A stretch of 64,000 bases of DNA from Bombardia bombarda (lineage: Eukaryota > Ascomycota > Sordariomycetes > Sordariales > Lasiosphaeriaceae). The stretch is from positions 1 through 64,000 of the forward strand of contig JAULSR010000008.1 in the NCBI GenBank assembly GCA_030512295.1, in the 5' to 3' direction. The position numbers and the translations under genes are program-made. The notes beneath the pieces were generated by a model. It was not told the DNA's origin and searched no databases. It saw nothing but the letters and a program-made list of their open reading frames with translations. This document shows, piece by piece, positions 43,417 to 53,332 of the stretch; within the stretch, counting starts at the first letter, position 1, and the number at the start of each line of letters is the position of its first letter.

Positions 43417-44290
43417 CTAACCAAGCTTGATCTCATCCCAAACGGCGTCACCAAACGCTACCTGAAAAACCTTGCCAACCGCGACTCTCTCCCACAATGC
43501 CCTTCCGCGGTTCCTCTCCAGCAGCATCACATAGTACAGACTCCACTCACTCTCATCCTTCTCCTTCGGAATATAATAGTTCCACACAGGACAATCCTCC
43601 TGTGTTAGGCTCTTCGCATCCGAGACAGCAATGAACATCGGCGGCGTGCCCTCGCGCTCCCGCGCCCACGTCCCAGGTAGCACAATGGATCCGCACTAGT
43701 CATCGGCTTTATCAATCACGTTGCATTGGCATAGTCCTTTCCGGGCGGCAAGTTTTGAGTAGTCTCGTCCTCGCTTTCGCGGATGGTGACGAGAAGCTCA
43801 GTTCGCCAGGTATAAAACTGAAGTATCGGCATGGCATTGATTCGATCCTTGTTGGAATCGCTGGGGAAGGGCCCGCGGATTATTCCAAAGGGGTTGTCTG
43901 GCAGGATGCCGTTGAAGTCGGATGTGTTGAGGTGTTGCATGCTGGGTCGGATGGTTCTACCATAGGCATCCTCATCGCGGCTTCGTCCCATGAAGTAATA
44001 GCTACGGCTGTTTTCCGTTTCCGTTGAATCCGAACCATGACGTTTCTTCGTGTCGTGACATAGCTGAGGGGGACATACCGCTCTGGCTCTCCATTGACCA
44101 ACGGAAGGGCTTTGAGCTGCATGTCAATGACGTCGATGACCCCAAAGTAGGTCCCTTGTACGAGCTTTCTGAACTCGGATCTTGACCCATGCTTGTTCTG
44201 GCAGCTTGACTTCTTCTCAGTCATCTGCCGCAAGTGTGGGAGCTTGACTTGCACTACTTTCGGAGTTGGCCATCCTCTCTTCAAGGGCAA
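43417..44290 (-). pseudogene. HET-domain (heterokaryon incompatibility) gene relic
   Basis: Pieces of one HET-type protein lie in order on the minus strand in different frames: an upstream part ending in RYVPLSYV (44290 to about 44050), the usual start of the HET domain; a middle part (about 43991-43716) with ILPDNPFGIIRG and ILQFYTWRTELLV; and the typical end (43683-43417) with FIAVSDAKS, WNYYIPKEKDESEWSLYYVM and ALWERVAVGKVFQVAF. The central domain normally between the first two pieces is deleted and at least two frame changes remain. Intact HET proteins trigger cell death after fusion of unlike hyphae; this one cannot. Confidence 0.75.
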
Positions 44291-44862
44291 AGACTGGATA
44301 TGGCTACAACCTTAAGAAAGCCCCGATTTTGCTGTGTATGTGTTCAGATAAGAGTAGAGAGTCTTAAGGGGAGACGACACCCGAAACCAATGGCTACATG
44401 TATGTAATGTTTGAATTGACGCCATCATGCACATCAACCAGATCGGTACATTTCACTCGACTTTCAGCTTATCTCCGACACCACAAACCACATGCCGCGC
44501 CATCCCAAAGTGTGTGATTGGTATGGTTATTGGCCAGAAAATGCCTGAGTACATCCAGTCGTGCCCACTCTGCTGCAGATGCAGAGACGGTTCGGTGGGC
44601 TATCTATTGGATGCATCCCTGTACGTACTACATACTACACACAGCCACCACAAACCTGGCAGGATCGGCTGCCTGATCTGATGGTAGCAACTGGACTAAA
44701 GGCAGGCTGAGATGTGTATAATATATGAACCGAATACGCACGGTATCTATCTCTATTACTATGAAGTGGTGAGTTCATCTCACGATGTTGTCATCTGACC
44801 TCCCTCCTACGTGCAAGTAGGCTGCGTTATAAGGTGGAGACTTCATCAAAATCCACTGATCA
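44291..44862. other. Intergenic, no gene seen
   Basis: Only short frames without recognisable content occur between the HET relic and tRNA-Ser. Confidence 0.5.
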
Positions 44863-44961
44863 GTCACTTTGGCGGAGTGGTTAACGCGCTGCCCTGCTAG
44901 TGCCAAGTTAGCAAGTTAGGCAGTTCCCTCGGGAGCGTAGGTTCGAATCCTACAGGTGACG
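44863..44961 (+). tRNA. tRNA-Ser (GCT), intron-containing
   Basis: Acceptor stem GTCACTT/AGGTGAC, discriminator G, a long variable arm (TTCCCTCGGGAG) typical of tRNA-Ser, and T-arm GTAGGTTCGAATCCTAC. The anticodon loop reads CTGCTAA (GCT) once an intron of about 18 nt (GTGCCAAGTTAGCAAGTT) after position 37 is removed. Confidence 0.9.
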
Positions 44962-45882
44962 AGCGAATACATCTTGGATGTATCTTTCATTTTTACATGA
45001 GGGAGTTGATAAAATCATGTTCTCTCTCATTGTGCCTACTTCATTCAAACTTTCGAGGAATAACATTTCCTACCTTCAACATGTACCTATTACACGCTGC
45101 ATGTGTTGGCAACTTGATCAAATTTATCTACCCTGGTGTTGTCTACCCGGTGTTGTATGTCTTTTTTGTCTTTTTTGTCTCTTTCTTTTTGATCTGGGTG
45201 CATGTTTTGCAATGACAAGCCGTGATGTGATGGCTTCACCGCTAGTCGTCAATCGCTGTCGCCACGTGCAGCTGTGCAGCCACGGCGGGGAAGATCAAAA
45301 AGTCGTTAGTAATGCACGCACGCATTGAATGCAACCCCGCCGACGAGGCAGACTCGCAGGCGGCTCATATTAGCGGATTCTTATCGTGCAGTGCAGTTCT
45401 TGCTCGGACTTCCTTCCCAAGGCCAATAATAAGGTATCCGTCACTCGCTGAACTAAGTTCCTTGTTCCATCCCATCCCATGCAGGGAGCTACCACCCGTC
45501 TGCCAACAGACTACACAGTACAGTATCGCTCCTTCCCTCGCCGCTGGCTTGCACGAGTGCGCGTCGCCAAGCCAGTGCCTAGCGTGGCTTCCTGCTTGGT
45601 AGGTCTCACTGTGCGGGGGCTCTAGGACCTACCTCTGTCAACAATTTGACCCAAATCTGTCGGGAAACACCAATAGGCAGCCCTCCAAGGCAGCCACCAA
45701 GCCCACCATCACACCACACACGCCCTTGTCGATGGATGCAGCCAGGCAGCCAGGCAGCCAGGCAGCCTCTGGTCGATGGAGGAGGCTGCGGCTCTTTTCT
45801 CTTCCATGTCGCCCATATCCTGGACCGCCTCGTCCCTCTTTCTTCCCTCTCCTCCTTTTCTGTTTGTTACTTGTCCACTCCG
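44962..45882. other. Intergenic and 5' leader of the AAA ATPase gene
   Basis: It contains an 8-bp tandem repeat (CCAGGCAG units, 45742-45769) and a C/T-rich stretch before the start codon at 45883. The frame upstream of 45883 is open and holds an ATG at 45736, so an N-terminal extension of 49 residues is possible, but its Pro/Gln/Ser-rich text looks like leader. Confidence 0.5.
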
Positions 45883-48642
45883 ATGCCTCTCTTCCGAAGA
45901 AACGTGCAGACGTCCAGCTCCGAGTCCAGTGACTCAGGCTTGAGCGATTCAGACACCTCGTCGTACGCGCCCAGGCGCGGTCGCTTGAGAAGGATGCTTG
46001 ACCGTGATGCCATGTCGGAGCGGCTCTGGAAATGGCGCTATAAGCTGCAGAACCTAGGGAAAAGCGACGAGAAGACGCTGGCCGATTTCTCATCGGGCGA
46101 AACTGCCGCTGCTGCTGTAGGCGTAGGCAGCAGCACCACCGAGAAAGACACCAAGAAAGACACCAAGAAGGATACCAAGACGAGCATCCCCGCGCCCCCA
46201 ACCAGCCCCAAAAATGCAGAACTCGGCTCCAGCGCCACCATCAAGACGCTGTACGAGGGCCCCGGCAGCCACGACTCCCATTTTGACTGGGTCGACTACC
46301 CGCCCAAGCAGCTGAGCAAGAGCGCCGCCAAGGCCCAGGACCGCGTCGCTATCAAGGTCTTCAAGGTCAAGGACAAGGACAAGCCCGTCATCTCGGGCAA
46401 GTCCAGCCTTCGCTACCACATGCTCGAGATCCAGAATCCGCTCCTGGTAGCTGCCGTGGCCCAGGCCATGGAGAAGCAGGACATCCACATGGACCCTAGC
46501 GAGAATGCCACCTTCCGCCACCCCTTCCGCTCGCTGTATTTTGGCTACGACGAGCTGGTGGCTCGCCATGATGACATCAAGTCTACCGATGACCCGCTTC
46601 AGCCCTTCCTGCTGCTCCTGATCAAGCTGCTCGACGACATCTTTGCCGAAACGCGCCAAAAGCTGCGCCAGCTGCGCCAGGACAACCTCATCTCGTTCCG
46701 CCTGGCCTGGGCTTACTTCCCCCGTGATACCACCGTCATCTCGTGGGGCAACAACTGTGAGTTGCTGTGCAAGGTGACGGATACAGCCTACAAGTCCCTT
46801 AACACGGGCAACATCATGCTCGTCACCGGCCGCATCCTGCGCTTTACCGGCCGCGGCTTCCAGTGGGAGGACTGCGAGATTGAACTGCCCGAGTTCAAAG
46901 GTAACCGGCCCATCCACGAGCTGCCTGCCTACCCGCTTGAGTTCCACGAGGAGCCGGCCGACGAGGTCAAGGCACGGTGCGCTGCCCGCGGCAGAAAGGT
47001 GCTGGACCACCAGGGCCTGTCCTACGTTAACTACACCGGCATTGCCATCCACCGCATGGGGAAGAAGGAGGCTAAGCTGAACGTCGACGGCCGCGTGCTG
47101 ATTGATGTGATCGGCTACAACAAGCACCATCTCGCCCTGGGCGCCCGCGAGGGCACCGACCCACACTCCAAGCGCCAACAGCTGGTTGTGGGCGAGAGCA
47201 TGACCATTGTCCCAGCCGGTCCTCCCGGGGGCCCTCCTCCTCCCGGCGGTCCACCGCCTCCCAGTAGCATGGGGATGGGCTGGATAGCAGGTCCTGTCCC
47301 TCCTGGCGGCGGCCGTCCTCCTCCTCCTCCCGGTCCTTCCCATCCAGGCCATTTCCCTCCCATTCATGCCGGGAATCTGTCATCGCCTATCCACCCGCAA
47401 CACCAGGCCATGTTGCAGGCCCAGGCCCAGGCCCAGGCGCAACGGGCTGCCGCAAACCTGCACAGCCGCGTCAACAACACGGCGGCAAACAACAAGCGGC
47501 TGACGCCGAAGCAGCAGGCGCGGAACAAGAAGGCCATGCTGTCTGACGAGCACGAGGGCGCTCTGGTGTTTATGATCCCGCTGATCGAGGGCTACGCGCT
47601 TAAGAACAAGCTGTGGGTGTCGTTTTATGTCGAGGACATTCGGCCCATGGCGTGGAACGACCAGGCTTATGACCATCTTGTCTACGACGAGACCCAGAAG
47701 GACCTGATCATGTCATTTGTCGAGAACCACCGGCACACACTGTACGACAGTGACACTCCCAGCAGTCCCACCACTGACCGTGAAACTCCAGCCGATCAAG
47801 ACACAAATGCGACGAGCAACGAGCCAGTCTCCCCCGAGATGCGCAACAACAAGCGCGGCATCCGCCGCGCCAAGCTCGAGGACGTTATTGCCGGCAAGGG
47901 TGAGGGCCTTATTATGCTGCTGTCAGGCCCGCCAGGCACGGGAAAGACGCTCATGGCGGAGGCGGTGGCCGACCGCACGCACCGGCCCTTGTTCTACCTG
48001 CAGGCCGAGGACCTGGGCACCAACGCGGCCGCGCTGGGTGCCAATGTGAAGAAGGTGTTTGAGATGGCGACCGAGTGGGACGCGGTCATCCTGCTGGACG
48101 AGGCGGATGTGCTTATGGCGGAGCGCCACCCGCAGGACATTGCGAGGAATGAGCTGGTGTCCATCTTCTTGCGCGAGCTCGAGTACTATCGGGGCATCAT
48201 CTTTCTGACGACGAATCTGTACAGGACGATTGACGCGGCGTTTAGGAGCAGGGTGAGCTTGCACTTGCTGTTCAACCCCCTGACGCCCGAAGCGAGGAGA
48301 ATTGTGTGGAGAAAATTCTTGGAGAGACTGCCGCCTGCGGATGGAGAAGCCGAGGTGGGTGGGGGTGAGGTGAAGGCTGCTGCGGGAGAGAAGGAGAGTG
48401 GAGAGCCGGAAAAGGGAATCAAAAGTGCGGCTGTTGATCTGTCTGAGGATGACCTGACTGAGCTGGCGGCGTGGCAGCTGAATGGACGAGAGATCAAGAC
48501 GGCGGTCAAGATGGTGCGCAGCTGGTGCGACTACAAGGGATACGAAATGACGCTGGCCCGGCTCGAGAGCGGCATCAAGGTCACCAGTCCGCATGCGAGC
48601 AAGACTATGACGGAGAATGATACGTCGCTGTATGATGAGTGA
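45883..48642 (+). CDS. AAA ATPase with N-terminal DUF7025
   Basis: A single exon of 919 aa. The N-terminus is Ser/Asp-rich and carries a KDTKKDTKKDTK repeat. A DUF7025 region follows (about 200-430; FRLAWAYFPRDTTVISWGNN, ILRFTGRGFQWEDCEIEL). Next come a Pro/Gly-rich segment (about 445-495) and an Ala/Gln repeat (QAQAQAQAQ). The AAA core has Walker A SGPPGTGKT (from 681), Walker B VILLDEADV (about residue 735), a sensor-1 Asn in IIFLTTN and an arginine-finger region AAFRSRVSLHL. This fungal family is widespread and poorly characterised; the ATPase probably remodels proteins in cytosol or nucleus. All ATPase motifs are intact. Confidence 0.9.
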   Translation: MPLFRRNVQTSSSESSDSGLSDSDTSSYAPRRGRLRRMLDRDAMSERLWKWRYKLQNLGKSDEKTLADFSSGETAAAAVGVGSSTTEKDTKKDTKKDTKTSIPAPPTSPKNAELGSSATIKTLYEGPGSHDSHFDWVDYPPKQLSKSAAKAQDRVAIKVFKVKDKDKPVISGKSSLRYHMLEIQNPLLVAAVAQAMEKQDIHMDPSENATFRHPFRSLYFGYDELVARHDDIKSTDDPLQPFLLLLIKLLDDIFAETRQKLRQLRQDNLISFRLAWAYFPRDTTVISWGNNCELLCKVTDTAYKSLNTGNIMLVTGRILRFTGRGFQWEDCEIELPEFKGNRPIHELPAYPLEFHEEPADEVKARCAARGRKVLDHQGLSYVNYTGIAIHRMGKKEAKLNVDGRVLIDVIGYNKHHLALGAREGTDPHSKRQQLVVGESMTIVPAGPPGGPPPPGGPPPPSSMGMGWIAGPVPPGGGRPPPPPGPSHPGHFPPIHAGNLSSPIHPQHQAMLQAQAQAQAQRAAANLHSRVNNTAANNKRLTPKQQARNKKAMLSDEHEGALVFMIPLIEGYALKNKLWVSFYVEDIRPMAWNDQAYDHLVYDETQKDLIMSFVENHRHTLYDSDTPSSPTTDRETPADQDTNATSNEPVSPEMRNNKRGIRRAKLEDVIAGKGEGLIMLLSGPPGTGKTLMAEAVADRTHRPLFYLQAEDLGTNAAALGANVKKVFEMATEWDAVILLDEADVLMAERHPQDIARNELVSIFLRELEYYRGIIFLTTNLYRTIDAAFRSRVSLHLLFNPLTPEARRIVWRKFLERLPPADGEAEVGGGEVKAAAGEKESGEPEKGIKSAAVDLSEDDLTELAAWQLNGREIKTAVKMVRSWCDYKGYEMTLARLESGIKVTSPHASKTMTENDTSLYDE

Positions 48643-49828
48643 TGGGTAATTTGTGATGACTGGGAGGTGAGGCGGTAATGGTGATGAATGAATGCACGTT
48701 TCTTGGTTGCTGTTTCTTTTGCAGCGGGTACTTGGGAGTGGAGGTGTCAGATTGGGTAATTTTAGTGCAAGAACATAAGGGAAGAAACACGGATATCTGT
48801 TGTCATGCGATATGGTCCCATACAGAGCTTAGTTTTATCGCAATGTAAGGGATCTAGTAGTAGCTCAACTTGAACATTGTCCACTGTCCTATAGATGGTT
48901 CCGTAACTCAACCTTATCCTCCAACTTTACCAGACGCGTAGTCTATAACGCCAACTTCGCTCTCTGGCAGGCTATTGGTTCGAGTCAAGGTGAGTAAGTA
49001 TAAGCATGACTGAGACACATTTCTTTCCTTTCTGTTTCTGGAAGGTCCGAGGTATGACGGGCCGAGGCATGGACCTATGTAACGTTTTCTCTCACCGTCC
49101 TCCATCTCCATCTCCAAGCGGAGCCGACTTGAAATGGAGATAATAATGCGAGGCGAAGCTGAAAAAGTCGCCTCACTTGTAGTGGGCTATTTGATACTAT
49201 TTTTACCCAGCAGCAAGACAACTCTATTAGCGCACCTCGCGTACATAGCTGCCAAGGAGAGATATCCTGCCTACCTATCTGGGCTATTATCATTGGACTC
49301 ATGATGCCCGTGCTGCTAAGCCACCCATCCGTATTCGCTGAGTAACTTCCGTCTTTTACCAAGAATGGACAAATGACCTCATTGCCTGCCAGTGGTCCGT
49401 CCCCCTCCTACCCTCCCCCACCGCCGGCTCCAATTCATGACGACCCGACACCGCTCGGGGCAAGCATTAGGTTGCCATTGCCCAGGCACACCCCGCAAAA
49501 ACGGCAAATCGAGCAAGCAACCAAGGCCATGATTGGAGCTTTGCCAATACGAGCTTTTTTTCCCCAGCCAGGAATGCAATGCAAATGGGGCAGGTAAGCC
49601 AATGGTCCCATAACGTAACGGGCTTGACACGAGATGTTCAATAACTTAGCCTCACTATGCTAGTAGCCTCCATTCCTGCTGTGACGATCAGCACAAGTAT
49701 TAAGGGAGGTGATGTCGTCGACAATATTGAACTTTTTTTGTTTTCTTCTCTCCATCACTCATCATCACATTAACCAACCTTGAACAAACACCACTTACTT
49801 GCTAGAAGCAGTAATCATCTCACCCAAA
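48643..49828. other. Intergenic, no gene seen
   Basis: 1.2 kb with short frames only. The last 90 bp before 49829 are a C/A-rich leader (TCACATTAACCAACC, ACAAACACC) typical of fungal secreted-protein genes. Confidence 0.5.
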
Positions 49829-50442
49829 ATGATCGGAATCACCACCCTCGCCACCCTCTTGGGCGCCGCCTCCCTGGTCGCAGCCAGCCCTGTCGACACC
49901 ACGGTGCAGAATGCCAAGAAGCCCGAGTGGACGGTCCAGAACTTTGACTACCACGCCTCCTACATCTTCTCGACGCCGGCGCACCAAAACTCGTGGGGCT
50001 ACGTCAACTTCAACCTGACCAACAACCTGTCGCCACCCACCACGGCCGTCTGCAGCGCCGCGAGCAGCCAGCTCTCCGACTTCTTCTACGGCACCGTCTC
50101 GTACGCCTGCACCCTGCCGGCGGATGCCCCCGAGGGGTCTGCCGTCGGCTTCTTGTTCAGCAGGCCCTCGGGCAAGCTGGATATCCACGAGACTGTTGTT
50201 GTTGGGTCGTGAGTCATTCTCCAGGCTTTCTTTTATTTTATTTGGTGGACATGTGCTAATGAGGGTGATGTTGTAGGAAAACTTTCACCGCGTCCGGCTC
50301 TGCGAACCTGACTCTGTCGTGCACCGACAGCGGCACCGTCGTGACTCCCGACTGGCAGATTGGCGAGATTTACTCTGTCCGCGATGTCGAGTGCGCGCCC
50401 GTGACGGTCAAGGTCAAGCCCAGCTCTGTCGTTCCTGTTTAG
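49829..50442 (+). CDS. AltA (AA1)-like small secreted protein
   Basis: Exons 49829-50208 and 50277-50442, with a 68-bp intron (GTGAGT...TGTAG), give 181 aa in frame. A signal peptide (MIGITTLATLLGAASLVAA) is followed by a beta-rich domain with paired cysteines (AVCSAASS, YACTLPADAPEG, LSCTDSG, VECAPVTV). The layout, including WTVQNFDYHASYIF near the mature start, fits the Alternaria allergen 1-like (AA1-like) family, secreted proteins of ascomycetes with a beta-barrel that some pathogens use on plants. The family assignment is by pattern and the function here is unknown. Confidence 0.8.
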
Positions 50443-50683
50443 AGTCCTGCTGTTTTCGGGATCAGGTTCGGTGCGTTAATGTTTTAGAATGGCAATGAAG
50501 CTGGAAAATAGCACGGTAGACACTGTTTAGAGCATAATGGAAATTAACTGCCAAATACAAAAGAGGGCGGCACAGCCAGTCTCCAGTCTTCTTTGGTGAC
50601 AAAGGCTGCACCAACAACCAACCAACAACCAGCCCCTATCCATCCCTCAAATCATACATACCTTAACACTAGTATCCCATCTC

Positions 50684-52006
50684 TTACAACTCCTCGTGTC
50701 CCCTCCCATCCCTACCACCACTCCAAGGCTTGACCTTGCCGTCAATGATCCTATCCAGAAAATCCTCGACGCTCTTGGCCGAAATGGTTTTGGCCCCCTT
50801 GGTGTAGGGAAACATCTCGCCTGTATTAGTATTCTCCAGCGCCATCCCCGTCTTTGTCCCTGGCTTGAGCCCGACCATGGCGGGCATGTCGGGGTATTCG
50901 GCGGAATCGGTGATGGCGACGTGCAGGAATTCGGCGTACTTCTTGGCCAGGGGGCGCATCTCGTCGCGGAAGCGGTCCTTGGAGTCAGTGGTTGCGGTGA
51001 AGTAGTGCAGGATGGATTTGCCCGTCTGGGCGTAGTGGCCCTCGTTGCGCCTCGTCAGCTCGGGGATCAGCGGCTCGGCGCACAGCTTAATGAACTCGTC
51101 GAGTGCGTGCACGGTGGCCGTCTCAGAGGTGGTGAACTTGGTGTCGTCGAGGTTGCTGTAGCATGCTAGCAGCGAGGTTTGGGCTGACTTTGGCTGGTCC
51201 GCTGCTGGGGCCGACGACATGATGAAGCTGTAGCGGTCGTGGTACTGCTTGGCCAGTCTGGTGAAGCGGTCGTAGAGGTCGTCGTCGTCGGGATGGATGT
51301 GGCCTACGATGACAATGTCGTCGAGCAGGGTCATGGTGCCGAGGGTGTGTTCATTTGCTGGGAGGATCGCGGGGTGGAGGACCCGGTGGAGGAAGGTTCC
51401 TATACTGTAGAGGATCGTAATGTTATTTCTAGGATTCGTGGTTGGACAGATCAGGGTGATAGATGCAGAAGTACTTACTCTCGTGCCTTTCTCTCGCCTC
51501 TGTATCGATTCATCCTTCCGTCTCGGTGGTAGAGTCGGATGGCAGGATAGGAGAGCACGTCGAGGTCTCTGCAAAACTTTGGCTGCGCTGCACAATCAAG
51601 GCTCACAATATTTTCGTCTTTTTCTGTCTTTTCTAAGGACAGCCATTCTGGCTCCAGTGCTTTGCTGGCATCACTGGAAAAGTTAGAAGCAGATGGCTCC
51701 TTTGGCACAAGCTATCGACTTACTGCGAGGGCTAAATAGCACATGGGTATTCCTTAGCGGGTGGCTGTCTTGGATTCTGGAATGTTTGACTTCTTACCAT
51801 GACAACTTTGTACCAGAAAATCAGAGTCAGCCCAAATCCGTAGCATCTCCCAGGTATCCATTGAACTTACATGCTACGAGTGTATACGCGCTCGAGTCCA
51901 GAGCTTCCTGGAGCTTGGTATCGCTCACATGGCTCCACGCCACTGCTTCCCATGCTCCGAGGAGCATCAAGGCCCATATGCTAGTCCTGCAGCTGCGGTT
52001 TTTCAT
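50684..52006 (-). CDS. ER-resident PDI-like (thioredoxin-fold) protein
   Basis: Exons 52006-51871, 51805-51798, 51711-51479 and 51404-50684 sum to 366 codons (365 aa). The second exon has only 8 bases, but both its introns have strong donors (GTAAGT, GTAAGA) and the frame closes exactly. A signal peptide (about 25 residues) precedes a thioredoxin-like domain (SLDCAAQPKFCRDLDVLSYPAIRLYHRDG), then further redox-type domains, and the protein ends in HEEL, a fungal ER-retrieval signal. The usual CxxC active site is missing from the first domain, so it probably acts as a chaperone or subunit rather than an oxidase. It diverges from a prolyl 4-hydroxylase gene. Confidence 0.8.
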
Positions 52007-52326
52007 GTTGCTGCTCAAAACGGTGTTGACATGTGGGTGCAGCTCCAGTGAGCTGTCCCATGGGATAACGTCAGAGAAGGAAAAAAGAACAGCTTGTCGT
52101 ATTGCAAAAGACGACAGCTCCGATTTAGCCGCTCCGTTACCAATGGGGATTTTGCATGGCCGCCGTGGCCCTCGATCCGCTAACCGGCTAAGTGCGTCTG
52201 ACAGATTGCCGGTCTACCTAAAACGATAAAGGAACTGTTTCTTTTGACCATTGACATTTCCGGCAGAGGATACCTCGACTGCATCTTTGCGAATTCTCAT
52301 TCGGCTGCATTTCGCTCTCGAACATA
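52007..52326. promoter_or_regulatory. Short bidirectional promoter (PDI-like / prolyl 4-hydroxylase)
   Basis: Only 320 bp separate the divergent start codons at 52006 and 52327, and no other frame is needed to fill it. Shared control is likely from the spacing. Confidence 0.55.
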
Positions 52327-53181
52327 ATGAGACACAACGTATCCCTTCTCGGCTTGGCATTGCTTGTTGCCCTGGCCAGCGGCTCGCACGAAACACACGA
52401 TGAAGTCACCGAGGCACAGACACCGATAGCCACCGGCAACGGCGACGGCAACGGCGACGGCGACTCTTTCGAATGCAAGCATCCTCCCTATACCACCCAG
52501 ATTGTCTCATCATCACCGCTCCTCGTCTACCTCAAAGGCTTCTTGACACCCGAAGAGCGCGCCCACCTTCGATCCGCCAGCAGAGACGCCTTTCGCCGCT
52601 CAGCCATTGGCGGTGGCTCGCGCTCGGCCCAGCGCACCTCATCCTCAGCTTACATAGGCCGCGACCCCGTGGTGCACTGCATCGAGGAGCGCGCCGCCGC
52701 CTTCCAGGGACACGACGTATCTCGGGCCCAGCTCGAGCCACTCCAGCTGGTCCGCTACGCGCCCAGCGAGCGCTACAACCTGCACACGGACTGGTTCTCG
52801 GACAAATCAGACGCAGACGCGGGCTGGAAGCTGGCCACAAACGGGGGGAACCGCATCTCGAGCTTCTTTTCCTACGTCTACGTGAGCAGCGACACGACCG
52901 GCGGCGGCACCAACTTCCCCCTTATCAGCGCGCCCAAGGACGAGCGATGGTGTGATGTGGTGGACTGCGATGAGCCCTGGGAAAGGGGGGTTACCTTTCG
53001 TCCGATCGAGGGGAATGCCATCTTCTGGGCAAACTTGTATGCGGATGGGAGTGGTGACCAGAGGACGCTGCACGCGGGACTTCCCGTGACCAGCGGCGAT
53101 AAGATCGGCATCAATATATGGACGAGGCAGGCTATGTTGGCCGAGGAGGTGAGGGGCGTGGATGAATATCCTGAAGTTTGA
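52327..53181 (+). CDS. Prolyl 4-hydroxylase alpha-like 2OG-Fe(II) dioxygenase, secreted
   Basis: A single exon of 284 aa. A signal peptide (MRHNVSLLGLALLVALASG) is followed by a low-complexity GNGDGD linker and a prolyl 4-hydroxylase domain with iron ligands His153 and Asp155 (NLHTDWF) and His249 (TLHAGLP), and Lys259 (GDKIGINIW) for 2-oxoglutarate. The segment FFSYVYVSSDTTGGGTNFPL is typical of this family. It would hydroxylate proline in proteins passing through the secretory pathway. In animals P4H works with PDI as its beta subunit, which makes the neighbouring PDI-like gene notable. Confidence 0.9.
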   Translation: MRHNVSLLGLALLVALASGSHETHDEVTEAQTPIATGNGDGNGDGDSFECKHPPYTTQIVSSSPLLVYLKGFLTPEERAHLRSASRDAFRRSAIGGGSRSAQRTSSSAYIGRDPVVHCIEERAAAFQGHDVSRAQLEPLQLVRYAPSERYNLHTDWFSDKSDADAGWKLATNGGNRISSFFSYVYVSSDTTGGGTNFPLISAPKDERWCDVVDCDEPWERGVTFRPIEGNAIFWANLYADGSGDQRTLHAGLPVTSGDKIGINIWTRQAMLAEEVRGVDEYPEV

Positions 53182-53258
53182 AGCAGTAGGAATGGTCAAT
53201 GGATACCTAGGCTGCTGCAGCTCGAGTTCCGCCATCAAACATGGTGATCCACCACAGA

Positions 53259-53332
53259 TCCCTCGTGGCGCAATTGGCTAGCGCGTCAGACTGTTAATCT
53301 GGAGGCTGTAAGTTCAATCCTTACCGAGGGAG
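53259..53332 (+). tRNA. tRNA-Asn (GTT), copy 1
   Basis: 74 nt with acceptor TCCCTCG/CGAGGGA, discriminator G, D-arm GCGCAATTGGCTAGCGC, anticodon stem and loop CAGAC TGTTAAT CTGG and T-arm GTAAGTTCAATCCTTAC. There is no intron. An identical copy lies at 63401-63474 on the other strand. A T-rich terminator follows at about 53369. Confidence 0.93.

Noticed and set aside
45736..45882. N-terminal extension of the AAA ATPase from the ATG at 45736
   Set aside because: The extra residues come from a Pro/Gln/Ser-rich, repeat-containing leader; the ATG at 45883 opens protein-like text.
46090..47367. 425-codon minus-strand frame inside the AAA ATPase gene
   Set aside because: A shadow of GC-biased codons; the plus-strand gene has all ATPase motifs.
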